Assembly (NCBI RefSeq): GCF_009765705.1
Contig: NZ_LMUX01000002.1
Span: 23,878 to 87,877 of the forward strand
Direction of reading: 5' to 3'
DNA from: Burkholderia sp. L27(2015)
GTDB taxonomy: Bacteria > Pseudomonadota > Gammaproteobacteria > Burkholderiales > Burkholderiaceae
Length of the DNA: 64,000 bases
The notes under the pieces are model-generated. The model made no database searches and was not told the origin of the DNA. It saw only the letters and a list, made by a program, of their open reading frames with translations. Every line of letters begins with the position of its first letter. The stretch's first letter is position 1. Below are positions 27,968 to 38,307 of the stretch, piece by piece. Made by a program: the position numbers and the translations under genes.

Positions 27968-30900
27968 ATGAGCACAGTGCAATCGCATCCACCTGAGTCA
28001 CGGCCCGATTCGCGACCCGATTCGCCGCCTGATTCGTTGCGTGATTCCGACGCCTTAGTCGCGAACGGGAGCTCCGACGTGTTGGTCGCATCCGGCTCGT
28101 CGGGCGGCGGATCAAGCGCGCCTACACCGCCCGCAAGCGGCGGGCGCAGGCGCGCGCGCCGCTGGTGGCTCGTGAGCCTCGTGGTGGTGGCGCTGCTGAT
28201 CCTATTGCCGATCACCGCGCTTTTTATCGCCGCTCGCACCGAGCGTGGCACTCGTTTGGCGTGGGACACCGCGATCAAGCTCAGCGCAGGTCATCTTGCG
28301 GGGCGCTACATGGGCGGCACGCTGGAGCGCGGCATCAAGCTCGAACAGGTGGTATGGCGCACGCCTGACGATCTGATCCAGATCGACTTCCTGAATGGCC
28401 AGTGGGCGCTGACGCGCGCACCATGGCGTTTCACAGTGGATTTTCTGCACGTGGGTACGCTTGATCTGAAGCTCGCGCCGTCCAGCAGCGGGGCGCCGGC
28501 GCAACTGCCCACCAGCCTCACGCTGCCTTTGCAACTTGAAGTTCGCAGTGTGCGCATCGATCATTTGCGTTGGCATAGTGGGACGAGCGTCACCGCGCTC
28601 GATCGTATTGCATTGAGCGCACGCAGCGATGGCACGCATCATGCGCTGGCCCTGGATAGCTTGAATACCGAATACGGCAGTTTGAGCGGCTCTCTCGATC
28701 TGGACGGCGTGCGACCGTTCAAGCTCTCGGGTGCGCTCGGCTTTGCCGGGCAACTGGCGAGCGATCCGATCAAGATGTCGGCGCGCTTTGGCGGCTCGCT
28801 CGAACAACTGAGCGCCGATGTGGACGCAAGCGGCAAGCAATTGAATGGGCGCGCTCATCTCGAAGCGATGCCGTTCGGGGCCGTGCCGTTCAAGTTCATT
28901 ACGCTCGCGGCCGATCACGTCGATTTGCGTGCGTTCGCGCCCGGTGCGCCGGCAGCGGATCTATCGTTGCGCGCGCGGCTTGTGCCGGTGAGTGGCGGCA
29001 CATCTGCAACGGTGCGCGGCAAGCCCGATCCGGCCCATGCGCCCGGGCTCACGGTCGAGGGGCCGATTTCCATCGTGAACGCGCATCCCGGTGCGCTGAC
29101 GGCGCAGTTGCTGCCGCTCGTGGACGCCAGCGCCAACGTGCGTCTAGATGCGCAGGCGCAGGTTCTCGAAGGTCTGCAGGTGAGGCTGTTCCAGGGCGGA
29201 ACGTTGCAGGGCGCCGGTCAGTTCGGCGCGGGCAAGGGGCAATTGGACCTGAATGTCGCCGGGCTCGATCTGAATCTGCTCGCAGCGCGCATCCGCCCAA
29301 CCCGGTTGGGCGGCGCGCTCAAGCTGGTTTCGCAGCCAGACAGTCAACACTTGACGCTGGACTTGGCCGACCCGAAGGCCGCGTTGCGCGTGCAAGCCGC
29401 CTTGCGGTTTGAGCCGGCGCAAACCACGTTCGAGACCGTTCGTCTTACCGCCGGCGCGGGCCGTGTGGACTTGAACGGGACCCTCAAGCACGATGCGGCC
29501 GATACCTACGCGCTCAAGACGACGCTGACCGATTTCAATCCGTTTGCCATCCTGGTGCAGGGGCCTCCCGGTAGCGGACCACCTCATGTGCGAGGTCGCG
29601 AGGGGCCAGCCGCGACGCCCGTCGAGGCCCGTCGTGCTATCGGTTCAGCACCGGGTTCCGAAGCCGGAGCTGGGCTCAATACCGACCTCAAGCCACCCCC
29701 CGTGAAGCCGCGTGTCGCGGACAATCGCGCCCCGGTGGTGGCGCGCATCAGCGGCACGTTGGACGCGACCGGCGCCTTGAGTCCTGCGCTAAGCACCAAA
29801 GCTACGCTGACGCTGCGCGATAGCGTCTACGACGAACTGCCACTCACGGGCGGCGGCGTTGTCCAACTGGCAGGCGAGCGACTGCTCCCGAGCCATCTAA
29901 AGCTTTCGGTGGCCGGCAACGAAGTCGATTTGTCGGGCGGCTTTGGCGCACCGGGCGACCGGCTCGCGTTTCATATCGATGCGCCTAACGTCGACCGGCT
30001 CGGATTTGGCCTCGCGGGCACCGTGCATGCTGACGGCACGGTGCAGGGCAACTTGGTTCATCCGAATATTGCCGTCACCTACAGCGCCGACGCGCTCGCG
30101 TTCGGCGCTTACCATCTGGGCCACGCGCAGGGACGCGCCGAGTTGCGCGACGGCGCCAACGGCGCGCTCTCGCTCAATCTCGATGCGCGCGATTTGAGCG
30201 CGCCGAATCTCTCTCTCACGACCGTTTCAGCTACGCTGGCGGGAACCCGCGCAAGCCATACCCTGGTCGCCCACGCCGCGGGAGCGGTTGACAGCAGGCC
30301 GGTCGATCTGGACTTGGCCGCGCACGGCAAATTGACCGACAAGGGCGGTAGCACCGGTTGGGACGGCACGCTCACGCAATTGGTGAATCGCGGCTTTCCC
30401 GCCCTGCAACTCGGGGCGCCTGTGCAACTCAGCGTAGCCAGCCAGCATGTGAGCATCGGAGCAGCCAACCTCACGGTGGAGGGGGCGAACCTGGTGTTGC
30501 AGCAATTCGTGCTGGATCGCGGCAAATTGCAGACTGCGGGTTCGGTGCGTGGGATCGACGTCGACCGGATGCTGCGCATCGGTCAGCAGCTTACCGGCAC
30601 CGCTCCCCCGTTCAAGACCGATTTGATCGTCGATGGCGATTGGAACGTCAGCGTGGCCGATACCGCCAGCGGCTATGTGCAACTGACGCGGCGCTCGGGC
30701 GACGTCACGCTCAGTACCTGGCGCGGGGCCTCGGCCTTGGGTTTCAGCGCGCTACAGGCACGTGCCGAATTCAGCGCGGGCAATCGCGTGACCTTGAAAA
30801 TCGGCGCGACGGCGGATCGTGTCGGCACGCTGAACGCCGAACTGCACAGTGCGCTGAGCACACGCGATGGCATGCTGGTGCTCGCCGACGACGCGCCGTT

Positions 30901-32194
30901 AAGCGGCACGGTCAGCGGCGAGGTGCCGCAATTGCGTACCACCGGCGGCCTCTTGGGGCCGACCTATATCCTGGACGGCAAATTGCAATTGCAACTGCAG
31001 GTGGCCGGCCAACTGGCTCGCCCCAAATTCAGCGGACTGATCAGCGGCAATGACTTGTCGGCCACCCTCATCGACCAGGGTATCCAGTTCAAGCAAGGCG
31101 TGGTGCGCATCGCGCTTGCCGACAATCTGGTGCAATTCCAGCAGGTCGAGTTTCACGGCGAATCGGGCACCGTGCGGGCGAGCGGGCAGATCAAACTCGA
31201 CGAGGCCAACGCCAATCTGGCCGTGAGCGTGGTTGCCGACAAACTCGAACTGTTTTCCACACCCGACCGCCAACTGCAGCTCTCAGGCCAAGCGACCGTA
31301 CGCAATGAAGGGGCGGGCGGCGGCATCGCGATCGACGGCAAATTCCTCGTCGACCACGCGCTGTTCGATTTACCGGAAAGTCCGGCGCCGTCACTGGGTA
31401 GCGACGTGCATATCATTACTCAGGACGGCACCGAGCAATTGGCGAAAAAGCCGGAACTGCCGAGCTCGCAAAAACCCGCCGGGACGTTCTCGCCGCATGC
31501 CAATATCGCCATCGATCTGGGCAACAAGTTTCGCTTTCGCGGCGCGGGTGCCGATCTGACCTTGCGCGGCGAGTTGCAGGCGACCAGCAAACCGGGCGAG
31601 CCGTTGCGCGCAGTCGGTAACATCACCGTGGCGCAGGGTTCCACCTATACCGCGTTCGGCCGCAAGCTGGCGATCGACAACGGCTATTTCACGTTCAACG
31701 GGCCGATCGATAACCCGGGCATCAATATCCTGGCGATGCGTCACAACCAGGAGGTCGAAGCGGGTGTGCAGGTGACCGGTACCTTGCAGGCACCGATTGC
31801 TCGATTGACCTCGGAGCCCAGTGTGGCCGATAACGAAAAGCTGTCGTGGCTATTGTTCGGCCATGGCACCGATCAGGGCAGTACAGTCGGTCAGCAAAGC
31901 ACGGTTTCGCAGGCGTTCGCGCTACTCGGCTCGGCCGGTGGCAAGCGCGTGGCAAAAACGCTGGGGCTCGATGAATTTACGGTTGGGCAAAGCGAAGTGG
32001 GACTGACCGATCCGCAGGTGGTGATACTGTCCAAAGCAGTCAACGAACGGATCGTGCTCGGTTACGAGCAGGGGCTGACCACGGCGGCTAGCGTGTTCAA
32101 GGCCACGCTGAATTTATCGCGTTTCTGGGCAGTGGCAATTCATACCGGCGCGCTGAACGGTGCAACGCTGTTGTATAACCGGCGTTTCGATTGA
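27968..32194 (+). CDS. tamB: Translocation and assembly module protein TamB (AsmA-like, DUF490)
   Basis: A 1408-residue inner-membrane-anchored protein bridging the periplasm to TamA. A 60-residue cytoplasmic N-terminus with PDS-type repeats precedes one transmembrane helix (WWLVSLVVVALLILLPITAL, about residues 60-82). A very long repetitive beta-rich periplasmic region then leads to the conserved C-terminal DUF490 domain (NPGINILAMRHNQEVEAGVQVTGTL split around residue 1260, ending LLYNRRF). A Pro/Gly/Arg-rich linker interrupts the beta region near residues 535-590. It is translationally close to tamA. Confidence 0.92.
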   Translation: MSTVQSHPPESRPDSRPDSPPDSLRDSDALVANGSSDVLVASGSSGGGSSAPTPPASGGRRRARRWWLVSLVVVALLILLPITALFIAARTERGTRLAWDTAIKLSAGHLAGRYMGGTLERGIKLEQVVWRTPDDLIQIDFLNGQWALTRAPWRFTVDFLHVGTLDLKLAPSSSGAPAQLPTSLTLPLQLEVRSVRIDHLRWHSGTSVTALDRIALSARSDGTHHALALDSLNTEYGSLSGSLDLDGVRPFKLSGALGFAGQLASDPIKMSARFGGSLEQLSADVDASGKQLNGRAHLEAMPFGAVPFKFITLAADHVDLRAFAPGAPAADLSLRARLVPVSGGTSATVRGKPDPAHAPGLTVEGPISIVNAHPGALTAQLLPLVDASANVRLDAQAQVLEGLQVRLFQGGTLQGAGQFGAGKGQLDLNVAGLDLNLLAARIRPTRLGGALKLVSQPDSQHLTLDLADPKAALRVQAALRFEPAQTTFETVRLTAGAGRVDLNGTLKHDAADTYALKTTLTDFNPFAILVQGPPGSGPPHVRGREGPAATPVEARRAIGSAPGSEAGAGLNTDLKPPPVKPRVADNRAPVVARISGTLDATGALSPALSTKATLTLRDSVYDELPLTGGGVVQLAGERLLPSHLKLSVAGNEVDLSGGFGAPGDRLAFHIDAPNVDRLGFGLAGTVHADGTVQGNLVHPNIAVTYSADALAFGAYHLGHAQGRAELRDGANGALSLNLDARDLSAPNLSLTTVSATLAGTRASHTLVAHAAGAVDSRPVDLDLAAHGKLTDKGGSTGWDGTLTQLVNRGFPALQLGAPVQLSVASQHVSIGAANLTVEGANLVLQQFVLDRGKLQTAGSVRGIDVDRMLRIGQQLTGTAPPFKTDLIVDGDWNVSVADTASGYVQLTRRSGDVTLSTWRGASALGFSALQARAEFSAGNRVTLKIGATADRVGTLNAELHSALSTRDGMLVLADDAPLSGTVSGEVPQLRTTGGLLGPTYILDGKLQLQLQVAGQLARPKFSGLISGNDLSATLIDQGIQFKQGVVRIALADNLVQFQQVEFHGESGTVRASGQIKLDEANANLAVSVVADKLELFSTPDRQLQLSGQATVRNEGAGGGIAIDGKFLVDHALFDLPESPAPSLGSDVHIITQDGTEQLAKKPELPSSQKPAGTFSPHANIAIDLGNKFRFRGAGADLTLRGELQATSKPGEPLRAVGNITVAQGSTYTAFGRKLAIDNGYFTFNGPIDNPGINILAMRHNQEVEAGVQVTGTLQAPIARLTSEPSVADNEKLSWLLFGHGTDQGSTVGQQSTVSQAFALLGSAGGKRVAKTLGLDEFTVGQSEVGLTDPQVVILSKAVNERIVLGYEQGLTTAASVFKATLNLSRFWAVAIHTGALNGATLLYNRRFD
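27999..28047. repeat. 12-bp imperfect repeat at the start of tamB
   Basis: About four imperfect 12-bp copies related to CCCGATTCGCGA encode the peptide series RPDS RPDS PPDS LRDS in the cytoplasmic N-terminus of TamB. The unit is four codons, so changes would be in frame. Confidence 0.8.
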
Positions 32195-32312
32195 AGTATG
32201 ACGTAACGTAACGTGACGTGACGTGACGTGACGTGGCTGGGCTGGGCTGGGCTGGGCGTGACATGGCTTGGCGTGACGTGACGTGACGGATCGCGCCGTC
32301 ACGTCACAGTCT
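32195..32312. repeat. Pentamer-rich simple repeat between tamB and metG
   Basis: The 130-bp convergent gap is dominated by short tandem runs. ACGTG/ACGTA units are repeated about six times near 32202-32234, then GCTGG units about four times near 32234-32257, then further CGTGACGTGACG. No promoter or protein-coding potential is seen. A CGTCACGT inverted element near 32298 can pair with the ACGTGACG runs and may act as a weak terminator for both genes. Confidence 0.85.
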
Positions 32313-32324
32313 GCCGACTCCCGT

Positions 32325-34502
32325 CTACTTCACCCGCATGCCGGGCTGAGCGCCGTCGTGGGGTTCAAGGATGTAAATCCCCGGTTCGGCTTTTTCGTCG
32401 CGCGCTGAAGCCGCGAGCACCATGCCTTCCGATAGGCCGAACTTCATCTTGCGCGGCGCCAGGTTGGCGACCATAACGGTCAATTTCCCGACCAGTTCAT
32501 GCGGCTGATAGGCCGACTTGATGCCCGAAAAAACGTTGCGTGTTTTCTCTTCGCCGATATCCAGCGTCAACTGCAGCAGCTTGTCCGAACCCGCCACGGC
32601 TTGGCAGTCGACGATACGTGCAATGCGTAAATCGATCTTGGCAAAATCGTCGATATTGATGGTTGCGCCGGCATCGCCGGCTTGGCTTGCGCTGCTGGGT
32701 GCGGCTGCTTTCGCGAGCGCAGCCGCGACGCTGCCGTTAGCGACATCGGCTGCGGGCGTTTTGCTTGCATTGGCCGCGCCGGCAGCATCGATCGGGCCTG
32801 TTTCGGTTGCCAGCAGGGACTCCCGGTTGGCGGCCAGCAACGCTTCGATTTGCTTGATATCGACCCGCGTCATCAAGTGCTGGTAAGCATTGATCGGACG
32901 ATGCGAGGCGAGCGGCAGGTCGGCGTCGGCCCAGCTCAGCGGCTCGATGGCCAGGAAGCGTTCAACCGAGGCGGCCAACTGCGGCAACACCGGCTTGAGC
33001 GCGAGCGTCAACAGGCGGAAGGCTTCGAGACAGACCGAGCAGGTTTCGTGCAGGCTTACCGCATTGGCCGGGTCTTTAGCCTGGTCCCACGGCTTGGCGC
33101 TATCGACATAGGCATTTACGCCGTCGGCTAGTTCCATCACCTGACGCAGCGCGCGGCCATAGTCGCGGCTTTCGTAAAGTGCAGCGATTTGCGGCAAAGC
33201 GGTGCGCAACGTGTTGAGCAGCGGATGATTCATGGCGCTGTCCTGCACGCGCGCGTTGAAACGCTTGACCAGGAAACCGGCTGTGCGGCTGGCGATGTTG
33301 ATGTATTTGCCGACCAAATCGCTGTTGACCCGAGCGACAAAATCATCGAGATTCAAATCGAGATCTTCCATCGAGCCGTTGAGCTTGGTGGCGAAGTAAT
33401 AACGCAGCCACTCGGGGTTCAAGCCGCTGTCGATCACGCTTTGCGCAGTGATAAAGGTCCCGCGCGATTTCGACATCTTGGCGCCGTCAACCGTGAGGAA
33501 GCCGTGGGCAAAAACGTTGGTCGGCGTACGGTGACCGGAAAACTTCAACATCGCGGGCCAGAACAGTGTGTGGAAATAAAGAATGTCCTTGCCGATGAAA
33601 TGGTATTGCTCGGTGGTGGAATCGGGCGCGACCCACTCGTCGAAATTCATGCCGCGCTGCTCGCAGAGATTTTTAAAGCTCGCGTAGTAACCGACCGGTG
33701 CATCGAGCCAGACATAAAAATATTTGCCCGGAGCGCCCGGGATCTCGAAGCCGAAATACGGCGCGTCGCGCGAAATATCCCAATCCGCGAGCTTGGCGTC
33801 GCCATCGTCGCCCAGCCATTCGCGCATCTTGTTGGTCGCTTCGGGTTGTGCCAGCCCCGCCACCCATTCTCGCAGAAACGATTCGCAGCGCGGGTCGGAA
33901 AGCCGGAAGAAATAATGGGTCGATGTCTTGTGTATCGGCGTGGCGCCCGAGACCACCGAGTACGGATCGATCAGCTCGGTAGGCTGATAGGTCGAGCCAC
34001 ACACTTCGCATGAGTCGCCGTACTGGTCCTTCGCGCCACACTTTGGGCAGGTGCCTTTGATAAATCGGTCCGGCAGGAACATTTCGCGCACCGGATCATA
34101 GGCCTGCTCGATATCGCGGGCATCGATCAGTCCTGCAGCTTGCAAGGATGCGTAAATTTTCTCGGACAATTCCTTGTTTTCTGGCGAATCGGTGGTGTAG
34201 TAGTTGTCGAAGGAAATCCCGAAGCTGTCGAAATCGCGCTTGTGCTCGGTCCATACGCGATCGATCAATTGCTTGGGCGTAATGCCTTCCTTTTCGGCGC
34301 GCAGCATGATGGGCGTGCCGTGCGTATCGTCGGCGCCCACGTAATACACCTCATGGCCGTGCATGCGCAGGGTCCGAATCCAGATGTCGGTCTGGATATA
34401 TTCGACCAGATGGCCGATATGAATCTGGCCATTGGCATAAGGCAGCGCCGAAGTCACCAGAATGCGACGGGCGGCGAGAGGGGCAGATGTGAGCGAGGGC
34501 AT
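32325..34502 (-). CDS. metG: Methionyl-tRNA synthetase (MetG)
   Basis: A 725-residue class I aminoacyl-tRNA synthetase. The HIGH motif ([12 protein letters not shown], about residue 24) and KMSKS ([10 protein letters not shown], about residue 342) are present. So is a four-cysteine zinc knuckle (CPKCG and CEVCG, about residues 155-170), and a C-terminal EMAP-like tRNA-binding domain (about residue 620 on) completes a full-length dimeric form. An Ala-rich low-complexity linker (about residues 580-615) connects the anticodon-binding and C-terminal domains. Confidence 0.97.
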   Translation of the reverse strand: MPSLTSAPLAARRILVTSALPYANGQIHIGHLVEYIQTDIWIRTLRMHGHEVYYVGADDTHGTPIMLRAEKEGITPKQLIDRVWTEHKRDFDSFGISFDNYYTTDSPENKELSEKIYASLQAAGLIDARDIEQAYDPVREMFLPDRFIKGTCPKCGAKDQYGDSCEVCGSTYQPTELIDPYSVVSGATPIHKTSTHYFFRLSDPRCESFLREWVAGLAQPEATNKMREWLGDDGDAKLADWDISRDAPYFGFEIPGAPGKYFYVWLDAPVGYYASFKNLCEQRGMNFDEWVAPDSTTEQYHFIGKDILYFHTLFWPAMLKFSGHRTPTNVFAHGFLTVDGAKMSKSRGTFITAQSVIDSGLNPEWLRYYFATKLNGSMEDLDLNLDDFVARVNSDLVGKYINIASRTAGFLVKRFNARVQDSAMNHPLLNTLRTALPQIAALYESRDYGRALRQVMELADGVNAYVDSAKPWDQAKDPANAVSLHETCSVCLEAFRLLTLALKPVLPQLAASVERFLAIEPLSWADADLPLASHRPINAYQHLMTRVDIKQIEALLAANRESLLATETGPIDAAGAANASKTPAADVANGSVAAALAKAAAPSSASQAGDAGATINIDDFAKIDLRIARIVDCQAVAGSDKLLQLTLDIGEEKTRNVFSGIKSAYQPHELVGKLTVMVANLAPRKMKFGLSEGMVLAASARDEKAEPGIYILEPHDGAQPGMRVK

Positions 34503-34633
34503 GAGGCGGCGTTCCAGGAAGCAATCGGATCAAACAGCGATTCTAGCAGGCGCGCGGCGGGTGGACCGCCGAGCCGAGGTGTGGGGCGGGGGCAGAAGAC
34601 AAACTCGAAGGTAAAAACTAAAATAAGGTGGAC
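34503..34633. other. metG 5' leader region
   Basis: 131 bp upstream of metG with no recognisable gene. It presumably carries the metG promoter on the minus strand. No riboswitch or leader peptide was recognised. Confidence 0.4.
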
Positions 34634-34661
34634 AAAAAAAGCGGGGCCCAAAGGCCCCGTA
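34634..34661 (-). terminator. Rho-independent terminator for the OmpA-like lipoprotein gene
   Basis: CGGGGCC (34642-34648) pairs with GGCCCCG (34654-34660) across a short loop. On the minus strand the stem is followed by a run of seven T residues (the AAAAAAA at 34634-34640 on the plus strand). It lies about 125 bp after the stop of the OmpA-like gene, in the correct orientation. Confidence 0.85.
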
Positions 34662-34787
34662 AGAACAACGACAAGAGGAGATGATGATGTACCGATGAAA
34701 CTGGACATGCATCATTAATACTGACACCCCCCTTAGCCCTAAGTTCGAATTAATTTCCGGCTTGGTGCGGCCCGATGTTTCTGCCTA

Positions 34788-35435
34788 TTACTGGGGACGG
34801 GCGGGGCGCAAATAGATCTCCACCCGACGGTTCTGCGCGCGCCCTTCAGCTGTGCCGTTATTGGCAACCGGTTGCGATGCGCCACGGCCTTCGGCGCCGA
34901 GGCGATTCGCCGCGACACCGCGCTGAACCAGATAGGACACTACGCTTTGTGCGCGGTTTTGAGAGAGGGTCAGGTTACTTGCCGAGTTGCCCGTGCTATC
35001 GGTGTGTCCAACCACATGGGCCACCAACTCGGGGTTTTGCACCAGCGTTTGCGCCACTTGGTCGAGCACTGGAGCGAAGCCGGGCTTAATCGCGTAGCTG
35101 CCGGTATCGAATGAAATCGCGCTGGGAATGTTGACCTTGAGCGAGCCGTCCGGCTGTTCGACGACCTGTGCGCCGGTGCCGGCGGTCGCGCCGCTCAATT
35201 TCCGATGAATTGCCGACCAGTTGTATCCGACGGCGGCACCGCCGGCCGCGCCTAGCGCACCGCCGATCGCGGCGCCTTTGCCTTGTCCCACTAACCCGCC
35301 GATCAACGCGCCAGTAGCGGCTCCGGCACCGGTGCCGATCGCGGTGTCGGTGCCTTGTTGCGTCGCGCAGCCGGCCAAAAGGGCGGCAGCTAACCCCGAG
35401 ATGATCAATAGGCGCGATGTCTTGGAATACAGCAT
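34788..35435 (-). CDS. OmpA family peptidoglycan-binding lipoprotein with glycine zipper
   Basis: A 215-residue lipoprotein. The signal peptide ends in the lipobox LLAGC (cysteine at about residue 23). Residues 30-75 form a Gly/Ala-rich glycine-zipper region, and residues 100-210 form an OmpA C-terminal domain with LTLSQNRAQSVVSYLVQRGV and the ending NRRVEIYL, which bind diaminopimelate in peptidoglycan. The architecture matches YiaD-type lipoproteins that tether the outer membrane to the wall. It is monocistronic with its own terminator. Confidence 0.9.
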   Translation of the reverse strand: MLYSKTSRLLIISGLAAALLAGCATQQGTDTAIGTGAGAATGALIGGLVGQGKGAAIGGALGAAGGAAVGYNWSAIHRKLSGATAGTGAQVVEQPDGSLKVNIPSAISFDTGSYAIKPGFAPVLDQVAQTLVQNPELVAHVVGHTDSTGNSASNLTLSQNRAQSVVSYLVQRGVAANRLGAEGRGASQPVANNGTAEGRAQNRRVEIYLRPARPQ

Positions 35436-35677
35436 TAAAGCTCTCCTAATAAAAGCGTTGCGTTAAAAAAATAAGCATGTGTAAGCAACGCTGGATGGCG
35501 ACTCGGCCCTGCGGTTCAGTCTGCATGGGCGCGAGATGGTGCGAGCCACTACAATGTCGGTATTGAACCCGAGCGACATGTCATGGTTCCACCACGAACT
35601 ATCGCATCCACTCGGCGCTCATTTTGAGATCTGAGTCGCAAGAAGCCAACAATTAACCGAGTATCGATGGAGTAGGC

Positions 35678-36766
35678 ATGAGTCTCGAAAAAAGTGCAGT
35701 GGACGCCGCCTTGGCGCGCGTCGTCGATCCCAACACCGGCATCGACTTGCTGAGTTCCAAAAGCGTGCGCGGCGTGACCATCGACGGTTCGCAGGTGATG
35801 GTGGCCGTGGTGCTGGGCTACCCTGCGCACAGCCAGTTCGAATTGATACGCGCAAGCGTCGAGGCGGCCGTGGGCGCGCTACCGGGCGTCAAAAAGGTCG
35901 AGGTGGCGGTATCGCAGCAGATCGTCGCGCATGCGGTGCAGCAGGGCGTCAAACTGTTGCCTAACGTCAAGAACATCATTGCGGTGGCGTCCGGAAAGGG
36001 CGGCGTGGGCAAGAGCACCACGGCAGTCAATCTCGCGCTGGCGCTGGCCGCCGAGGGCGCCAAAGTGGGTATCCTGGACGCGGACATCTACGGTCCGTCG
36101 CTGCCGACCATGCTGGGCATCAGCGGCAACCCCGAGTCGGCCGATGGCAAGACCATGCAGCCACTCATTGGCCATGGCGTACAGGCCAATTCGATAGGCT
36201 TTCTGGTCGAAGCCGATAGTCCGATGGTGTGGCGCGGGCCTATGGTGACCTCCGCGCTCGAGCAACTGCTGCGCCAGACCAATTGGACCGACCTCGATTA
36301 TCTGGTGGTCGACATGCCGCCAGGCACCGGCGACATTCAGCTCACGCTATCGCAGCGGGTGCCGGTGACGGGCGTGGTGATAGTGACCACGCCGCAGGAT
36401 ATCGCTTTGCTCGACGCGAAGAAGGGATTGAAAATGTTCGAGAAAGTCGGCATTCCGATCCTCGGCATCGTAGAGAACATGAGCATCCACATTTGTTCGA
36501 ATTGTGGTCACGCTGAGCATATTTTCGGTGCGGGCGGGGGCGCCGCGATGTGCGAACAATACGGCGTCGATTTCCTGGGCAGTTTGCCACTCGATATCGC
36601 GATCCGCGAACAGGCTGACGCGGGACGTCCGTCGGTGGTGGCCGACCCGGCCGGCAAGCCTGCCGAGTTGTACCGCGCCATTGCCCGCAAAGTCGCGATC
36701 AAGGTGGCGCAGAAATCGCGCGACATGGCGTCGAAATTTCCCGCCATCGTGGTGCAGAACACCTGA
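35678..36766 (+). CDS. apbC: Iron-sulfur cluster carrier protein ApbC/Mrp
   Basis: A 362-residue P-loop ATPase of the Mrp/NBP35 family that delivers Fe-S clusters. An N-terminal MIP18-like (DUF59) domain (residues 1-90) precedes the deviant Walker motif GKGGVGKST (about residue 106) and DADIYGPS. The cluster-binding CxxC (ICSNCGH) is at about residue 270. The order metG-...-apbC-...-dcd is common in Burkholderia. Confidence 0.95.
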   Translation: MSLEKSAVDAALARVVDPNTGIDLLSSKSVRGVTIDGSQVMVAVVLGYPAHSQFELIRASVEAAVGALPGVKKVEVAVSQQIVAHAVQQGVKLLPNVKNIIAVASGKGGVGKSTTAVNLALALAAEGAKVGILDADIYGPSLPTMLGISGNPESADGKTMQPLIGHGVQANSIGFLVEADSPMVWRGPMVTSALEQLLRQTNWTDLDYLVVDMPPGTGDIQLTLSQRVPVTGVVIVTTPQDIALLDAKKGLKMFEKVGIPILGIVENMSIHICSNCGHAEHIFGAGGGAAMCEQYGVDFLGSLPLDIAIREQADAGRPSVVADPAGKPAELYRAIARKVAIKVAQKSRDMASKFPAIVVQNT

Positions 36767-36805
36767 GCGTATCGGTGGTTGGAGAGGAGACTGAAGAGGA
36801 GGCTG

Positions 36806-37360
36806 ATGAGCAAGCCGTTTGATGTGCGGTTTCGCGCGCCGGCGCTCGGCCGGTGGACACGCGTAGGGACGGTGGCGGCCGGCTGTGCTTTGTTGGGCGC
36901 CTGCGGGTTCTTGCGGCCCAGTGAGCTGCGGGCCGGCACCGACCTGCTGCCTACACGCGGTAGCCATGCTAGTGGATCGGTGAGTTTCGTCCAGCGTGCC
37001 GACGGGGTACAGGTCACGTATGACCTGTACGGTCTTGTGCCCGGCAGCCTACATGCGTTGCATTTGCACGAACAAGGCAATTGCAATGCACGCGATGCGA
37101 GCAGCGCCGGGCCGATTTTCGATCCCGATGCTGGCCGCCTGAAGCGCGGCGCCCGTCCTGATGGGGCGTTGGGTGACGTGCGTGCAGACAGCAATGGCAA
37201 TGCCAGCGGTTTCATCGTGGCGCCGCAATTGGCGCTGGACGGCGTCGATTCGGCGGTCGGGCGCGCGGTGCTGCTGCATCGCGACCCGGATCTGGACGAT
37301 ACCGCGCCGGACCGTGGCGCGGGCCCCGCGCTCGCGTGCGGCGTGCTGCATAGCCCCTGA
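36806..37360 (+). CDS. Cu/Zn superoxide dismutase-like lipoprotein with degenerate metal site
   Basis: A 184-residue lipoprotein (lipobox LLGAC near residue 32) with the Cu/Zn-SOD fold signature. HLHEQGNC carries two histidines at the positions of copper ligands (H86, H88), and a third lies in VLLHRDPDLDD. Both cysteines of the conserved disulfide appear to be present (GNC and LACGVL). The stretch where active enzymes have the bridging and zinc histidines (GGHxNP...H...HxGD) here reads SAGPIFDPDAG...GALGDV with no histidine. Loss of zinc and bridging ligands suggests a copper-only or non-enzymatic role. The start is ATG 36806 with GAGGAGG 5 bp upstream. Confidence 0.75.
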   Translation: MSKPFDVRFRAPALGRWTRVGTVAAGCALLGACGFLRPSELRAGTDLLPTRGSHASGSVSFVQRADGVQVTYDLYGLVPGSLHALHLHEQGNCNARDASSAGPIFDPDAGRLKRGARPDGALGDVRADSNGNASGFIVAPQLALDGVDSAVGRAVLLHRDPDLDDTAPDRGAGPALACGVLHSP

Positions 37361-37668
37361 ACGAGCTTGTCACGTAGGCATCACGGTCGGCGCCTTACAA
37401 TCCGGGCGAGCATGGTGCCCCGCGGAAACGACGGGTTTCCCGTTGCAGGCCAAATGGCCAAAGTGGGCCTTCGTGTGGCCAGATAAAGTAGAATAAGCGG
37501 CTCTGTTTCCGCCCACCTTAGCGCAGTTGCGCCATTGCAGCGGAACGACCCGATTCGAACCGACTCAAATCGCTTTGACCCTCGCGTTGAATCTCGCTTT
37601 GAATCTGTTTTTGAACCTGGTTTTGTACCTATTTCTCACTTTCATTTATCCGGGCCGCCCGCGCGCAC
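37361..37668. other. 308-bp intergenic region upstream of dcd
   Basis: No gene is seen. The second half contains three imperfect TTGAAYCT copies (about 37578-37616) in pyrimidine-rich DNA, and a TAGAAT element near 37486 could be a -10 for dcd. The region is long for this dense segment and may contain a leader. Confidence 0.4.
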
Positions 37669-38238
37669 ATGACTATCAAATCGGACACATGGATTCGGCG
37701 TATGGCCGAACAGCACAAAATGATCGAGCCTTTCGTCCCCGGCCAGATCCGGGTCGGCGAAGACGGACGAAAGATCGTCAGTTACGGAACATCGAGCTAC
37801 GGCTACGATATCCGTTGCGCTGACGATTTCAAGATTTTCACCAATATCAATTCGACCATCGTCGATCCGAAAAACTTCGACGAAAAATCGTTCGTCGATT
37901 TCAAGGGCGACGTTTGCATCATCCCGCCGAATTCGTTTGCACTTGCGCGCACTGTCGAGTATTTCCGGATTCCGCGTAACGTGCTGACCGTGTGCCTGGG
38001 CAAATCGACCTACGCGCGCTGCGGCATCATCGTCAACGTGACGCCGTTCGAACCCGAGTGGGAAGGCTACGTCACGCTGGAATTCTCGAATACCACACCG
38101 CTGCCGGCCAAGATTTACGCTAACGAAGGGGTCGCGCAGGTGGTGTTTTTTGAAAGCGACGAAGTCTGCGAAGTGTCTTATAAGGATCGCGGCGGCAAGT
38201 ACCAGGGCCAGGAAGGTGTCACGCTGCCCAAGACGTGA
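37669..38238 (+). CDS. dcd: dCTP deaminase (Dcd)
   Basis: A 189-residue trimeric enzyme converting dCTP to dUTP, feeding dTTP synthesis. The conserved SYGYDIR motif (about residue 44), the [18 protein letters not shown] active-site stretch (about residues 111-128) and the C-terminal [11 protein letters not shown] tail are all intact. It precedes the large decarboxylase gene by 69 bp on the same strand. Confidence 0.96.
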   Translation: MTIKSDTWIRRMAEQHKMIEPFVPGQIRVGEDGRKIVSYGTSSYGYDIRCADDFKIFTNINSTIVDPKNFDEKSFVDFKGDVCIIPPNSFALARTVEYFRIPRNVLTVCLGKSTYARCGIIVNVTPFEPEWEGYVTLEFSNTTPLPAKIYANEGVAQVVFFESDEVCEVSYKDRGGKYQGQEGVTLPKT

Positions 38239-38307
38239 CGTAAGGATAAATTACCCGCAGCACCGCCGCCCAGCAGGCGGTGATCGTTTTTTTGGAGAGC
38301 AGCCCCG

